Positions 56,328 to 64,000 of a stretch of DNA of 64,000 bases are shown piece after piece; the first letter of the stretch is position 1; the number at the start of each line of letters is the position of its first letter. Position numbers and translations under genes: made by a program. The notes beneath the pieces are model-generated. The model had not been told where the DNA came from and did no database searches. It was given only the letters and a program-made list of their open reading frames with translations. Origin of the DNA: Bacteroides sp. (GTDB lineage: Bacteria; Bacteroidota; Bacteroidia; Bacteroidales; UBA7960); the NCBI GenBank assembly GCA_036351255.1, contig JAZBOS010000079.1, positions 1 to 64,000 of the forward strand, in the 5' to 3' direction.

Positions 56328-57488
56328 ATGTTGCTTTTCAAAGGATGTGAGATATTTGGTCCGCAATCCCTGGGCCGCAAAGATGTGCTCGTTGCCGGTA
56401 AAAGCATTGTTGCAATAAGCGAGGACATTCAGTTGTCCGAAAATCTGGAGCTTATCAAAGTGGATTGTTCCGGCCTGAAAATGATCCCCGGCCTGATCGA
56501 TAACCATGTGCATATTGCCGGTGCCGGAGGCGAAGGGGGACCCGCCTCACGCACCCCGCAGCTGCAACTGAGCCATATGCTCGAGGCAGGCGTAACGACC
56601 GTGATCGGATGCATGGGTACCGATGGCATCACTCGCAGCCTCGAAGCGGTTTTGATGAAAGCCAAAGGACTTCGCCAGGAAGGCGTCAGCGCCTGGATCT
56701 ATACCGGGTCTTACCAGGTACCCACCCCTACCCTTCTAGGCGACATTGCCAAGGACATCGCTTTGGTGGATGAGATTATTGGCGCGGGCGAGATCGCCAT
56801 ATCCGATCACCGCTCTTCCTGCCCCACCAACGAGGAACTGCGCCGCATCGCAGCCCAGGCACGCCTGGGTGGAATGCTCGGTGGAAAGGCAGGCATCGTC
56901 AACATCCATATGGGCGATGCCCGGAAGCCCTTTAACCCCCTATATGAGGTAGTTCAAACAAGTGAACTGAAATTTAGCCAGTTCCTGCCTACCCATTGCA
57001 ACCGCAACCATTATATCTTTGAAGATGCCCTGGAATATGGGAAGAAAGGTTATGTAGATCTCACAGCCAGCTCTTACCGCTATTTTCCGGACATCGAGAT
57101 AAAACCCTCCACAGCCATTCGTCGCCTGCTGGAAGCCGGCGTGCCCCTCGAACACATCACCATGAGCAGCGATGGGATGGGCTCGCTGCCTCACTTCGAT
57201 GAAAACGGAAAGCTGGTGAAGCTGGAGATGGGCCTGCCACGATCCATCTTTGAAGAAATGCGTGATGCCGTCACGCAGGAAAATATTGCGCTGGAGAACG
57301 CACTGAAGGTTGTCACCAGCAATGTGGCCGATATCCTTTGGCTGAAAAATAAAGGCCGCATCGCCCCCGGAAAAGACGCCGACCTGGTGGTCATTGACAA
57401 TGATTTCCGCATCATCCATCTCGTGGCCAATGGCCAGCTGATGATCCACGATGGGAGCATGTTGAAAAAAGGCAGCTACGAAGCGTAA
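56328..57488 (+). CDS. iadA: Isoaspartyl dipeptidase
   Basis: Hydrolyses beta-aspartyl dipeptides from damaged proteins. 386 residues from ATG 56328 (a TTG at 56322 is less likely). Amidohydrolase metal ligands: DNHVHIAGAGGEGG, NIHMGDARKP, THCNRN and SSDGMGSLP. AISDHRSSCPTNEEL is a family motif. The Gly-rich GAGGEGG loop and the GMGSLP stretch match IadA. It follows rseP by 31 bp and precedes rnz by 17 bp. Confidence 0.93.
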   Translation: MLLFKGCEIFGPQSLGRKDVLVAGKSIVAISEDIQLSENLELIKVDCSGLKMIPGLIDNHVHIAGAGGEGGPASRTPQLQLSHMLEAGVTTVIGCMGTDGITRSLEAVLMKAKGLRQEGVSAWIYTGSYQVPTPTLLGDIAKDIALVDEIIGAGEIAISDHRSSCPTNEELRRIAAQARLGGMLGGKAGIVNIHMGDARKPFNPLYEVVQTSELKFSQFLPTHCNRNHYIFEDALEYGKKGYVDLTASSYRYFPDIEIKPSTAIRRLLEAGVPLEHITMSSDGMGSLPHFDENGKLVKLEMGLPRSIFEEMRDAVTQENIALENALKVVTSNVADILWLKNKGRIAPGKDADLVVIDNDFRIIHLVANGQLMIHDGSMLKKGSYEA

Positions 57489-57505
57489 AATATGCCAAGC
57501 CCGTC

Positions 57506-58435
57506 ATGCAAAGAAAATTCCAGGTACATATTCTAGGCTGCTCTGCGGCAACGCCCACCTCGCTGCGGCATACCACTGCACAGGTACTGGCTTACCATAA
57601 CAAATACTTCCTGCTCGATTGCGGCGAAGGAGCCCAAATGCAACTCAGGCGCCTCAAGCTACCCATGATGAAGATCGAGCACATCTTTATTAGCCACCTC
57701 CACGGCGATCATTACCTGGGCCTGCCCGGACTGCTGTTCTCACTTCACCTCCTGGGCCGGAAAAAAGACCTGCACATCTATGCCCCGCCTGGCATCCGGC
57801 AAATTATTGAAATACAGTTTACCCATTCTGAACTCGTTCCGCAATACAATATCATCTATCACGACATTACCCGTGGCGAAACCCTGGTTTATGAAGACCG
57901 CTACCTGACGGTGGAAACCATGGAAATGACCCATCGCATTCCTTCCTTCGGCTTCCTATTTAGGGAAAAATCATTAAAGCGCAACCTGCGCAAGGAAAGC
58001 ATCCTTCAATACGACATTCCCCGCGAACAGATGGATGCCATCAAGGATGGTGCTGACCTGCAATTGCCAGGCGGAGAAAAAATTCCCAACGAAAGGATCA
58101 CGACCCGGCCTGACAAGCCCCGGGCCTATGCCTTTTGCAGCGATACATCCTATTCCGAGGCCTTCCTGCACCAGATCAAAGGCGTTGACCTGATGTACCA
58201 CGAAGCCACCTTCCTCAAGGATAAGGCAGCCATTGCCGCTGAGAAAAACCATTCAACCACCCTGGAGGCAGCTACTTTGGCCAAGAAGGCTGGTGTGAAG
58301 CAGTTGTTGCTGGGCCATTATTCAGCCCGCTACAATGATTTGCAGATGTTTACCGATGAGGCCAGACAGGTTTTTCCCAAGACCCTGCTGGCAGAAGAAG
58401 GAAGGATTTTCCCGGTGGGCGAAGCCAGCGACTAA
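57506..58435 (+). CDS. rnz: Ribonuclease Z
   Basis: Metallo-beta-lactamase-fold endonuclease that cuts the 3' end of tRNA precursors. 309 residues; HLHGDHYLGLPGL is the HxHxDH zinc motif; FCSDTSYSE, HEATFLKD and LLGHYSARY supply the other ligands. GILGCSAATPT-like start LGCSAATPTSLRHTTA is typical. Last gene of the run; its end overlaps the convergent HEAT gene by 4 bp. Confidence 0.96.
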   Translation: MQRKFQVHILGCSAATPTSLRHTTAQVLAYHNKYFLLDCGEGAQMQLRRLKLPMMKIEHIFISHLHGDHYLGLPGLLFSLHLLGRKKDLHIYAPPGIRQIIEIQFTHSELVPQYNIIYHDITRGETLVYEDRYLTVETMEMTHRIPSFGFLFREKSLKRNLRKESILQYDIPREQMDAIKDGADLQLPGGEKIPNERITTRPDKPRAYAFCSDTSYSEAFLHQIKGVDLMYHEATFLKDKAAIAAEKNHSTTLEAATLAKKAGVKQLLLGHYSARYNDLQMFTDEARQVFPKTLLAEEGRIFPVGEASD

Positions 58436-59277
58436 AACTGTACCCCAAGCTCGGACAAGCGTAACCTGATCTTGCGCTGCATATAGGCATCCTCAACCTG
58501 CCTGAGCAACTCCTGAAGCACTTCAACATCGTCCATATTATCTAGGGCTTTACGGCGAACTTCAAAATCAGGATCTGAAAGGAAAATTTCTTTCAGAACC
58601 TGCATATCCGAGATGCGGGTTACGGCTTGCCCCCGAACAAAATAATCCTGATCTTTAAAAGCAATGGACCGGATCACCTCCGGGTCATCAATTTGCTGGA
58701 TTGCCAATGCCCTGACGTAATAATCGCTGTCAGTACGTGCAATATAGGTCAGCACCTCCTGGTCGGTGATCTTTTTCAGGGCATCCGAACGAACGTAAAA
58801 ATCCTTATTGTTTCGGGCGATGCGTGCTAAAACCTGCTGATCGGTGATGGCCTGTACCGCGGCCGATTTAATGTCGCGGTCGGTAAGAGCTTCCACAAGG
58901 GCAGCCAGCACATCGTGGTCGCGAATCTTATGCAAAGCATCCTTGCAGATGTAATAATCGTCCTGGCTCTTCATGATGATGCCTGCAAGGATACTGGGGT
59001 CGGTGATGCCTTTCACGGCAGCCAGCCTGACATAATAATCAGGGTCGTTACAGGCGATCTTTACCAGCACCTGCTGGTCAGTGACTTTCTCAACAGCTGA
59101 CTGCCGGACAAAAGATTCCTTATCGTTTTGCGCCACATGAATCAAAACAGCCTGATCTTCAAGCAACTGCACCGCCTCTGCCCTGCCCTGTATGTCAGGG
59201 GTCGACATGACCAGTTCAACCAGCTGGTGCTGCGTCAGATCCCGAAGTTGTTCCGCCCCGCCGATAGGTTTTTCCAT
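58432..59277 (-). CDS. HEAT-repeat protein with regular 26-residue units
   Basis: 281 residues, almost entirely helical repeats. The later units are exactly 26 residues long, each opening Asp-X-X-Val-Leu and carrying a (D/N)XD(F/Y)YVR segment, for example DQQVLARIARNNKDFYVRSD, DQEVLTYIARTDSDYYVRAL and DPEVIRSIAFKDQDYFVRGQ. About nine units are visible. No signal peptide or catalytic domain is seen, so it is probably a cytoplasmic binding scaffold. Its partner is unknown. Similar DxxVL...YVR repeat proteins occur widely; the function is not established. Confidence 0.8.
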   Translation of the reverse strand: MEKPIGGAEQLRDLTQHQLVELVMSTPDIQGRAEAVQLLEDQAVLIHVAQNDKESFVRQSAVEKVTDQQVLVKIACNDPDYYVRLAAVKGITDPSILAGIIMKSQDDYYICKDALHKIRDHDVLAALVEALTDRDIKSAAVQAITDQQVLARIARNNKDFYVRSDALKKITDQEVLTYIARTDSDYYVRALAIQQIDDPEVIRSIAFKDQDYFVRGQAVTRISDMQVLKEIFLSDPDFEVRRKALDNMDDVEVLQELLRQVEDAYMQRKIRLRLSELGVQF

Positions 59278-59656
59278 CGCCTGAAGTTTTGGTAACTGCC
59301 TTGATGGGCTTGCTTGCTAATTTAAGGAATTTTCTGAGATCTTTCAAAAGCAAACGAAAAGGTTCTCTCTCAACCCCAATCCATTTTTATTCATTCATTT
59401 ATCCATTCAATTTAAACAAGCAACTAATTGTAAATAAGAAAATTAAAAGAAAATTCTATTTATGTAAAAATTATTTTCATTCATACTAAAAAACTGACAC
59501 CCCATTCCACCACGTTCGTACCATGCTCGTGTAATGATCGTGCCGGCTTCGTAAGGGGTTCGTCCTGACACGACCAGGGTAGGTCCATGGCAGGTCTTAA
59601 CCAGGCAGTGAGCTCACTCCCTTCCCTGCAAAGATAAACCAAGGTTTGCCGGGGTA
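59278..59656. other. 379-bp gene-free region holding element C
   Basis: AT-rich to about 59500, then the 11-bp-unit element at 59509-59596. No terminator or -7 box was found for the flanking minus-strand genes. Confidence 0.65.
59509..59596. repeat. 11-bp-unit dyad element C
   Basis: Eight consecutive 11-bp units. Five end in TCGT: ACCACGTTCGT (59509), ACCATGCTCGT (59520), GTAATGATCGT (59531), GCCGGCTTCGT (59542), AAGGGGTTCGT (59553). Then an inverted-type unit CCTGACACGAC (59564) and two ending AGGTC: CAGGGTAGGTC (59575), CATGGCAGGTC (59586). Shares 20 of 23 bases with element A (59568-59590 against 12135-12157). 59577-59598 also matches the reverse complement of 12091-12112 in 18 of 22 bases. 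Confidence 0.8.
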
Positions 59657-61135
59657 TTAATAACAAGTAACTGTGTTGACTTTTTCGTAAGGATTTCTCC
59701 TGAAGCAATTTTCTATCCCCCAGGTAATGGAGAAGTAGAAATCCATCCCGTCCATTTCGTTGATGTTAAGCATCCCTCCCGGCTGTTCGGTACCAATGGT
59801 CAGGAAGCCCAGCCTCATGGATAAGCCCAGTCGGGGTTTTTGATAGTCGTAAAGGGTCACGGGCAATGCAACGGAGAACCAGCGGGTTTCATAACGGGGC
59901 ACAATGCCTATTTGTGAAGGCCTCGAAACGCGATTACGCATCAGGGGCAAATCCTGCACCCAAAACAGGTAGGCAAAAAGATTATTGCCAAGGTTATAGT
60001 CGAACTGAAGACTGGCTGCGGTAGGCAGGTAAATCCAGTAGGGTTCCCCGTCGCGCAGGATGATCTCACCATAGTTGACATTGACTTCCAGGTCATCAAT
60101 CAGCTGGTCCACATTATCAAAATTCTCCCAGCGGGGATCTGGCCAGGTTAGATTCAATTCAGAAAACTCAAACCGCCTGACATTTTCCTTCATTTTCAAC
60201 CCGCCGATATCAAGTATGGAGAAGCCCAGGCGGTATCTGTACTCGGCTCCCTGCCCGCGGGGGATTGGACGGTTGTTCAACACTTCAAGGGCCATGGAGC
60301 TGTTCGAACTGAACGTAATGCCAAGATCAAAGGAAAACCCAGATCCTTTAACATAATTGTCAGCAGCGCCCTGCTCGTTGGTAAGATCGTCGAAAGGAAG
60401 CGAGCCCATGCCCGTTAAATTGAACCTGGAAAAGATTACATCCCTGTTTTCGTTGACTTCATATACCAGGTCCTCGGCTCTAAGGCTTAGGGCGTGGTAA
60501 CCCATCAAATAACGGGCGGTAATGCCCGCAGCCCAGTTGTTGTCCTGGGTACTGGCAAAAGCAGTGGCATAACTCAGCCCGATCTCGGCCCAGCTCAGGG
60601 AAGATGCCGAAAAAGGATTGTTTTCCGAATACTGGATGTTTTGCTGAGGCGCATAATCCAAACCCTGGGTGTTGAAGTTCATCACGTGTCCGGGAACCTT
60701 TCGCAAGGAGGTTACACTCCGCAACCCATTCACAAAACCAATTGCGTGGCCCTGATATTTAAAAAGGAAGGAAGGTCCCTGCATTCGGGTATGCTGATAG
60801 CCATTCATAAGCCTGGTGTCCAGTCTTTCTTCAAGGTATTCTCCGGGTTGGGCAAAATACGTATCGCCCAGGTTCTTCAAATCCTTAAAAGAAAATACCC
60901 CTTTGGGAAAATAGAAATAATTATTCTGAAGGCTGAAATTCCCCGTCACCAGGCTTACGTCCACGCAATTGGGCGAATCTAATATGGCAGCAGGGTTGAT
61001 CAGGCCGCGATTGATGCCGGCATAACGGTCAGATACCAGTCCGGCCATCTCCTGGGCACAGGCATTTCTTACCGGTAAAAAATAGCCTGCAATGAAGATG
61101 GACAGAATAACCAAAAAACTCTTCAGGTTGATCAT
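59657..61135 (-). CDS. DUF5723-family outer-membrane beta-barrel-like protein
   Basis: 492 residues with a signal peptide (hydrophobic core about 8-20, ending CAQ) and a mature region of alternating beta strands. The start SDRYAGINRGLINPAAILDSP, with NPAxIxD, and the FxPKGVFSF region match the DUF5723 family of Bacteroidota. A porin-like or PorV-like barrel is plausible from the pattern; function is unknown. The minus-strand neighbours are 180 bp or more away, so it is probably monocistronic. Confidence 0.75.
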   Translation of the reverse strand: MINLKSFLVILSIFIAGYFLPVRNACAQEMAGLVSDRYAGINRGLINPAAILDSPNCVDVSLVTGNFSLQNNYFYFPKGVFSFKDLKNLGDTYFAQPGEYLEERLDTRLMNGYQHTRMQGPSFLFKYQGHAIGFVNGLRSVTSLRKVPGHVMNFNTQGLDYAPQQNIQYSENNPFSASSLSWAEIGLSYATAFASTQDNNWAAGITARYLMGYHALSLRAEDLVYEVNENRDVIFSRFNLTGMGSLPFDDLTNEQGAADNYVKGSGFSFDLGITFSSNSSMALEVLNNRPIPRGQGAEYRYRLGFSILDIGGLKMKENVRRFEFSELNLTWPDPRWENFDNVDQLIDDLEVNVNYGEIILRDGEPYWIYLPTAASLQFDYNLGNNLFAYLFWVQDLPLMRNRVSRPSQIGIVPRYETRWFSVALPVTLYDYQKPRLGLSMRLGFLTIGTEQPGGMLNINEMDGMDFYFSITWGIENCFRRNPYEKVNTVTCY

Positions 61136-61316
61136 GAATCGAAATTGGCCAAAACCACAAATCAGGTTTCAATATTTTGATGGAAACAAATACCGGGTCT
61201 TTATATAGAAAATTCAGGAACCCAATTTCTTGTAAAAACCACGTGAGACTTACATTGAAAACAAAAAAAATAAATAAATATTGTTTTTCATTAAATCAAA
61301 AGTCCTGATGTCCCCA

Positions 61317-62267
61317 TTATTTCAAACCCTGCTCGTATTCAGCAATTTTCTCACGAATGATGTTGGCGCTTTGCTTCAGCAGCAGCCTTTCTTCCGGGTT
61401 AAGCCTTACAGGAAGTAATCCCATATCACCCTCTCCCCCGATCAAATGCGGCAAAGAGAGTGTTAAATTTTTTATGCCTTCAACCTCTTCCAGAAAAGTA
61501 CTAACAGTAATTACCGCCCGGTTATCGCGGTTAATCACATCGACAAGTCTTGCAATGGCACCGCCTATGCCATAATAGGTTGATCCTTTTCCTTCAATGA
61601 TCTTGTATGCCGCATTGCGAACCCCCTGGTCGATTTCATTTTTGATATGCTCATAAAATTTGATATTTCTTGAAGCAATGAAATCTCCGAGCGAAACCCC
61701 GCCAATATCAATATTCGACCAGACAAGCACTTCAGAGTCGCCATGCTCTCCCAGCACATAAGCATGCACATGCTGCGAATCAACCCCGGTAAGGTTGCCC
61801 AGAAGGGTCCTGAAGCGGGCTGTGTCGAGCGTAGTACCGGTGCCAATAATCCTTGAAGCGGGAATATTGAACTCCCTGCCAATATTCACACAAATATGTG
61901 TGATGACATCCACCGGGTTGGTGGCGATCAGGAAAATAGGCTGGGGATTATACTTCACCACCTTTGATATAATATCCCGCATAATAGAGGCGTTTCGCTG
62001 CATGAGGGCCATTCGTGTTTCGCCGGGCTTTTGGCTGGCGCCCGCCGCTATTACCACTATTTTTGCTCCGGCCAAATCTTCATAACCCCCGGCGAAAACA
62101 TCCGTCGAATGCACAAAAGGAACGGCATGTTGAATATCCTGGGCTTCGGCAACCGCCCTTTTAGGATCAGCATCCACAAGAACAATATCACTGGCTGCCT
62201 TACGAAGCATGATTGCGTAGGCTGAGGTGGCTCCTACCATGCCACTGCCTATTATTCCAACTTTCAT
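61317..62267 (-). CDS. ldh: L-lactate dehydrogenase
   Basis: Reduces pyruvate to L-lactate with NADH. 316 residues; Rossmann start VGIIGSGMVGATSAYA, then the substrate-specificity loop GASQKPGETRM, in which Gln marks lactate dehydrogenase and Arg would mark malate dehydrogenase. NPVDVI and the catalytic His in GEHGDSE are present. It fits a fermentative lifestyle together with PpdK and PckA. No clear -7 box was found upstream. Confidence 0.93.
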   Translation of the reverse strand: MKVGIIGSGMVGATSAYAIMLRKAASDIVLVDADPKRAVAEAQDIQHAVPFVHSTDVFAGGYEDLAGAKIVVIAAGASQKPGETRMALMQRNASIMRDIISKVVKYNPQPIFLIATNPVDVITHICVNIGREFNIPASRIIGTGTTLDTARFRTLLGNLTGVDSQHVHAYVLGEHGDSEVLVWSNIDIGGVSLGDFIASRNIKFYEHIKNEIDQGVRNAAYKIIEGKGSTYYGIGGAIARLVDVINRDNRAVITVSTFLEEVEGIKNLTLSLPHLIGGEGDMGLLPVRLNPEERLLLKQSANIIREKIAEYEQGLK

Positions 62268-62439
62268 ATTTTTAATTTTGTATTAAATTTTTCAAAACAG
62301 TCACGTTCATTACTATCAAGGGAAATTCCTGTAAGTATTTTTACCATGATAAAGAATTAACAATCACGAACCATAAATGTTCCTATTTTTGCTTTACCGA
62401 AACATAGGCAGAATAGAGATTATTAAGAAATAAAACACC

Positions 62440-63117
62440 ATGCTTAAGCAGGATACCCTGAATTTTTACCGCGAACTCAGGCGCAACAACAACAAGGAAT
62501 GGTTTGACAAGAACCGCAAATGGTATGAAGAGGTTAAAAAAGATTACCTGCGCTTCACAGGAGCATTGCTTGCCAGGATGCAGGCCGTGGATCCCGGTCT
62601 AGGCCACCTTTTGCCAAAGGATTGCGTGTTTCGCATCAACCGCGACATCCGTTTTTCAGCCGATAAAACGCCCTACAAGACACACCTGGGGATCTTTATG
62701 ACTCCCGGGGGCCGCAGGCTGGAGTTCGCGGGTTATTATATTCATATTGATGAGGAAGGCGGCTCTTTCGCAGGCGGTGGCTGCTACAGGCCCCAGGCCG
62801 TTGTCCTGAAAAAGATCAGGCGCGAAATTGCCAACTTTTACGAAGACCTTGAGGAGATCATAAGTGCCAGGGCTTTCAAAAAAACCTACGGGGAATTTGA
62901 CCGCGAAGAAGGGGTTGTGCTCAGCCGTCCGCCCAAAGGCTTCGATGCCGATCACCCCGCCATCGAATTCCTCAAATTTAAAAGCTTTACCGCTACCCGC
63001 GACATCGACGCCAAGCTCCTTACCGACCCCAAAGGCTTGGACACCGTGGTGGACATCCTCAAAGACCTCAGGCCCCTGAATGACTTCCTGAACCGGGCGA
63101 TCAGAACGGAGGGGTAG
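62440..63117 (+). CDS. DUF2461-family protein
   Basis: 225 residues matching the DUF2461 (TIGR02453) family. Typical segments are TLNFYRELRRNNNKEWFDKN at the start, FRINRDIRFSADKTPYKTH in the middle, and GGGCYRPQAVVLKKIRREI after it. The family is common but its function is unknown; it is predicted cytoplasmic. It stands alone, divergent from ldh, with the palindromic element after it. Confidence 0.9.
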   Translation: MLKQDTLNFYRELRRNNNKEWFDKNRKWYEEVKKDYLRFTGALLARMQAVDPGLGHLLPKDCVFRINRDIRFSADKTPYKTHLGIFMTPGGRRLEFAGYYIHIDEEGGSFAGGGCYRPQAVVLKKIRREIANFYEDLEEIISARAFKKTYGEFDREEGVVLSRPPKGFDADHPAIEFLKFKSFTATRDIDAKLLTDPKGLDTVVDILKDLRPLNDFLNRAIRTEG

Positions 63118-63170
63118 TCTGATTGGTAAGTTGATGTTTGTATTATTTTTTTTGTTCCCGGGCATTTTCA

Positions 63171-63319
63171 GCAAGGTTAAAGCCCCCGATGGACGCCTTT
63201 TCCTGGCCCCCAGGCTAAAGCCTGGGGTAAATAAGTGTCTTGATTTCAGAGCTTATTTATAACCCCAGCCTTAAAGTTGGGGTTAAATGCCAGGACTATC
63301 CCAAGGGCTTTAGCCCTGC
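63171..63319. mobile_element. MITE/REP-like palindromic element, about 149 bp
   Basis: The outer ends form 15-bp imperfect inverted repeats (13 of 15): GCAAGGTTAAAGCCC at 63171 and GGGCTTTAGCCCTGC at 63305. Inside are CCCCAGGCT with AGCCTGGGG (63208-63227), AAATAAG with CTTATTT (63229-63258), and a hairpin of AACCCCA with TGGGGTT near 63260-63285. It has no reading frame for a transposase. It lies 14 bp from the end of the T9SS gene and could also act as its terminator. REP elements with GGCTAAAGCC-type palindromes are common in Bacteroidota. Confidence 0.75.
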
Positions 63320-63332
63320 ATACGAAAAGTAT

Positions 63333-63998
63333 TTATCTCGCTAAAAGCTTCCTGAAGAATTCCCCTTCAGTTGTAATTATCCTGATGAGATACACTCCTG
63401 AACCCCAATGGTTTTCTATCCGGGCTTCGAAAGCATTGGGACTTTCTTTCCATAATACCTTTCCGCGAACATCGATAATGGTAATTTCTTTTATGAGGCT
63501 TGACGAGCGCAGGCAGAAGTCGTCCTGGGCAGGATTAGGAAAGAGTAGCAGATGTATGCCTTCTGACTCGTCCACCAGACTGCTGCCATCAAAGTTGGCC
63601 GTGAGGATCAGGCTATTGCGAGGCATTTTGAATTGGTATTCTGCTTCTGCACTTACCACTTCCTGGTCTGCATCAGTCCAGTTAATAAATTCATAGCCCT
63701 CTTCAGGTGCAGCGGTGATTTGAACAAAGGCATTTGGTATAAAAGAAGCTGCACCCGTCACATTACCAGAATTTTCAGGTTGTACCAACAAGTCAAGGGC
63801 ATACACTTCAACTTCTGAGCCAGGTAAGGCTCCCCAAGCTTCTTCGAGGGTCAAATCCTCCGTAAGAACGATTTCCCTGTTGGGGTTACCCTCCCATTCT
63901 CCTCCCTCCCAGCCTTCATTGAGGAAGTACTTGTACTCATAGGTTCCGGCTTCAAGCTCAAGGGTTTTGGTGAATACGAATGACTCATCTACGCGGGT
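63333..63998 (-). CDS. T9SS cargo protein, C-terminal part only (N-terminus beyond the window)
   Basis: The frame is open from about 63998 to the stop at 63333, and the true start lies beyond base 64000. The first visible residues (TKTLELEAGTYEYKYFLN, then GEWEGNPNREIVL) look like a CBM48/CBM20- or AMPK-type carbohydrate-binding E-set domain. An InlB_B-type repeat follows (SGNVTGAASFIPNAFVQITA, YEFINWTDAD). The last 75 residues are a type A Por secretion tail (LLFPNPAQDDFCL, IDVRGKVLW, GVYLIRI). So it is exported by the T9SS. The enzymatic part, if any, is outside the window. Confidence 0.8.
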   Translation of the reverse strand, partial: TRVDESFVFTKTLELEAGTYEYKYFLNEGWEGGEWEGNPNREIVLTEDLTLEEAWGALPGSEVEVYALDLLVQPENSGNVTGAASFIPNAFVQITAAPEEGYEFINWTDADQEVVSAEAEYQFKMPRNSLILTANFDGSSLVDESEGIHLLLFPNPAQDDFCLRSSSLIKEITIIDVRGKVLWKESPNAFEARIENHWGSGVYLIRIITTEGEFFRKLLAR

Positions 63999-64000
63999 CA

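Noticed and set aside
59509-59596. CRISPR array
   Set aside because: Units are 11 bp with only four constant bases, there are no spacers of 30 bp or so, and no cas genes are present.

Overview
The window looks like chromosomal DNA of a free-living or environmental member of the Bacteroidota, most likely order Bacteroidales or a close relative. The evidence is type IX secretion (T9SS) parts and cargo with both kinds of C-terminal sorting domain, GldF/GldG, a DUF5723 protein, an N-terminally extended AtpB, and at least a dozen genes preceded by the Bacteroidota -7 box TAnnTTTG instead of a sigma70 -10 box. The family-level assignment is inference. I see no tRNA, rRNA, CRISPR array, prophage or intact insertion sequence.

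Layout. 1-5.2 kb: ubiE, tcdA and tatD on the minus strand, divergent from ppdK. 5.4-9.8 kb: a GxxExxY gene broken by a stop codon, an M28 peptidase lipoprotein, pckA and a cold-shock protein. 10-20 kb: a Uup-type ABC-F protein, dnaN, an operon of SAM-hydroxide adenosyltransferase, gldF, gldG and a DUF4340 protein, then phoH and purC. 20.4-28.7 kb: a secretion and adhesion block made of a small Ig-like protein, a 1409-residue SprB-like surface protein, a PorE-like peptidoglycan anchor with an unusual tail, and a PorP/SprF outer-membrane protein. 29-34 kb: lysine catabolism, with a KamA-type radical SAM enzyme and separate lysine-ketoglutarate reductase and saccharopine dehydrogenase genes. 34-41 kb: a sugar MFS transporter with a ROK kinase, a membrane methyltransferase, MscS, and a NagB-LmbE fusion. 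41-43.9 kb: a TerB/J-domain protein and a T9SS cargo protein. 43.9-52.7 kb: a minus-strand run of porW, bactofilin, an AtpI-like protein and atpBEFHAG, without atpD or atpC. 52.9-58.4 kb: an M23 peptidase, dxr, rseP, iadA and rnz. 58.4-64 kb: a HEAT-repeat protein, a DUF5723 protein, lactate dehydrogenase, a DUF2461 protein, and a T9SS cargo gene cut by the window end.

Functionally, PpdK, PckA and Ldh sit at the phosphoenolpyruvate/pyruvate node. PorW, PorE-like, PorP-like, the SprB-like protein and two further cargo proteins point to a working T9SS with cell-surface adhesins. LKR plus SDH would convert lysine to glutamate and aminoadipate semialdehyde.

The most unusual non-genic feature is a set of three intergenic elements (near 12.1, 28.9 and 59.5 kb) built from 11-bp units arranged around a dyad. 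The second contains a perfect 56-bp palindrome. Two of the three share sequence; the third shares the 11-bp architecture but little sequence. A separate palindromic element of about 149 bp, resembling a MITE or REP cluster, lies at 63.2 kb. I do not recognise the 11-bp family as a named element.
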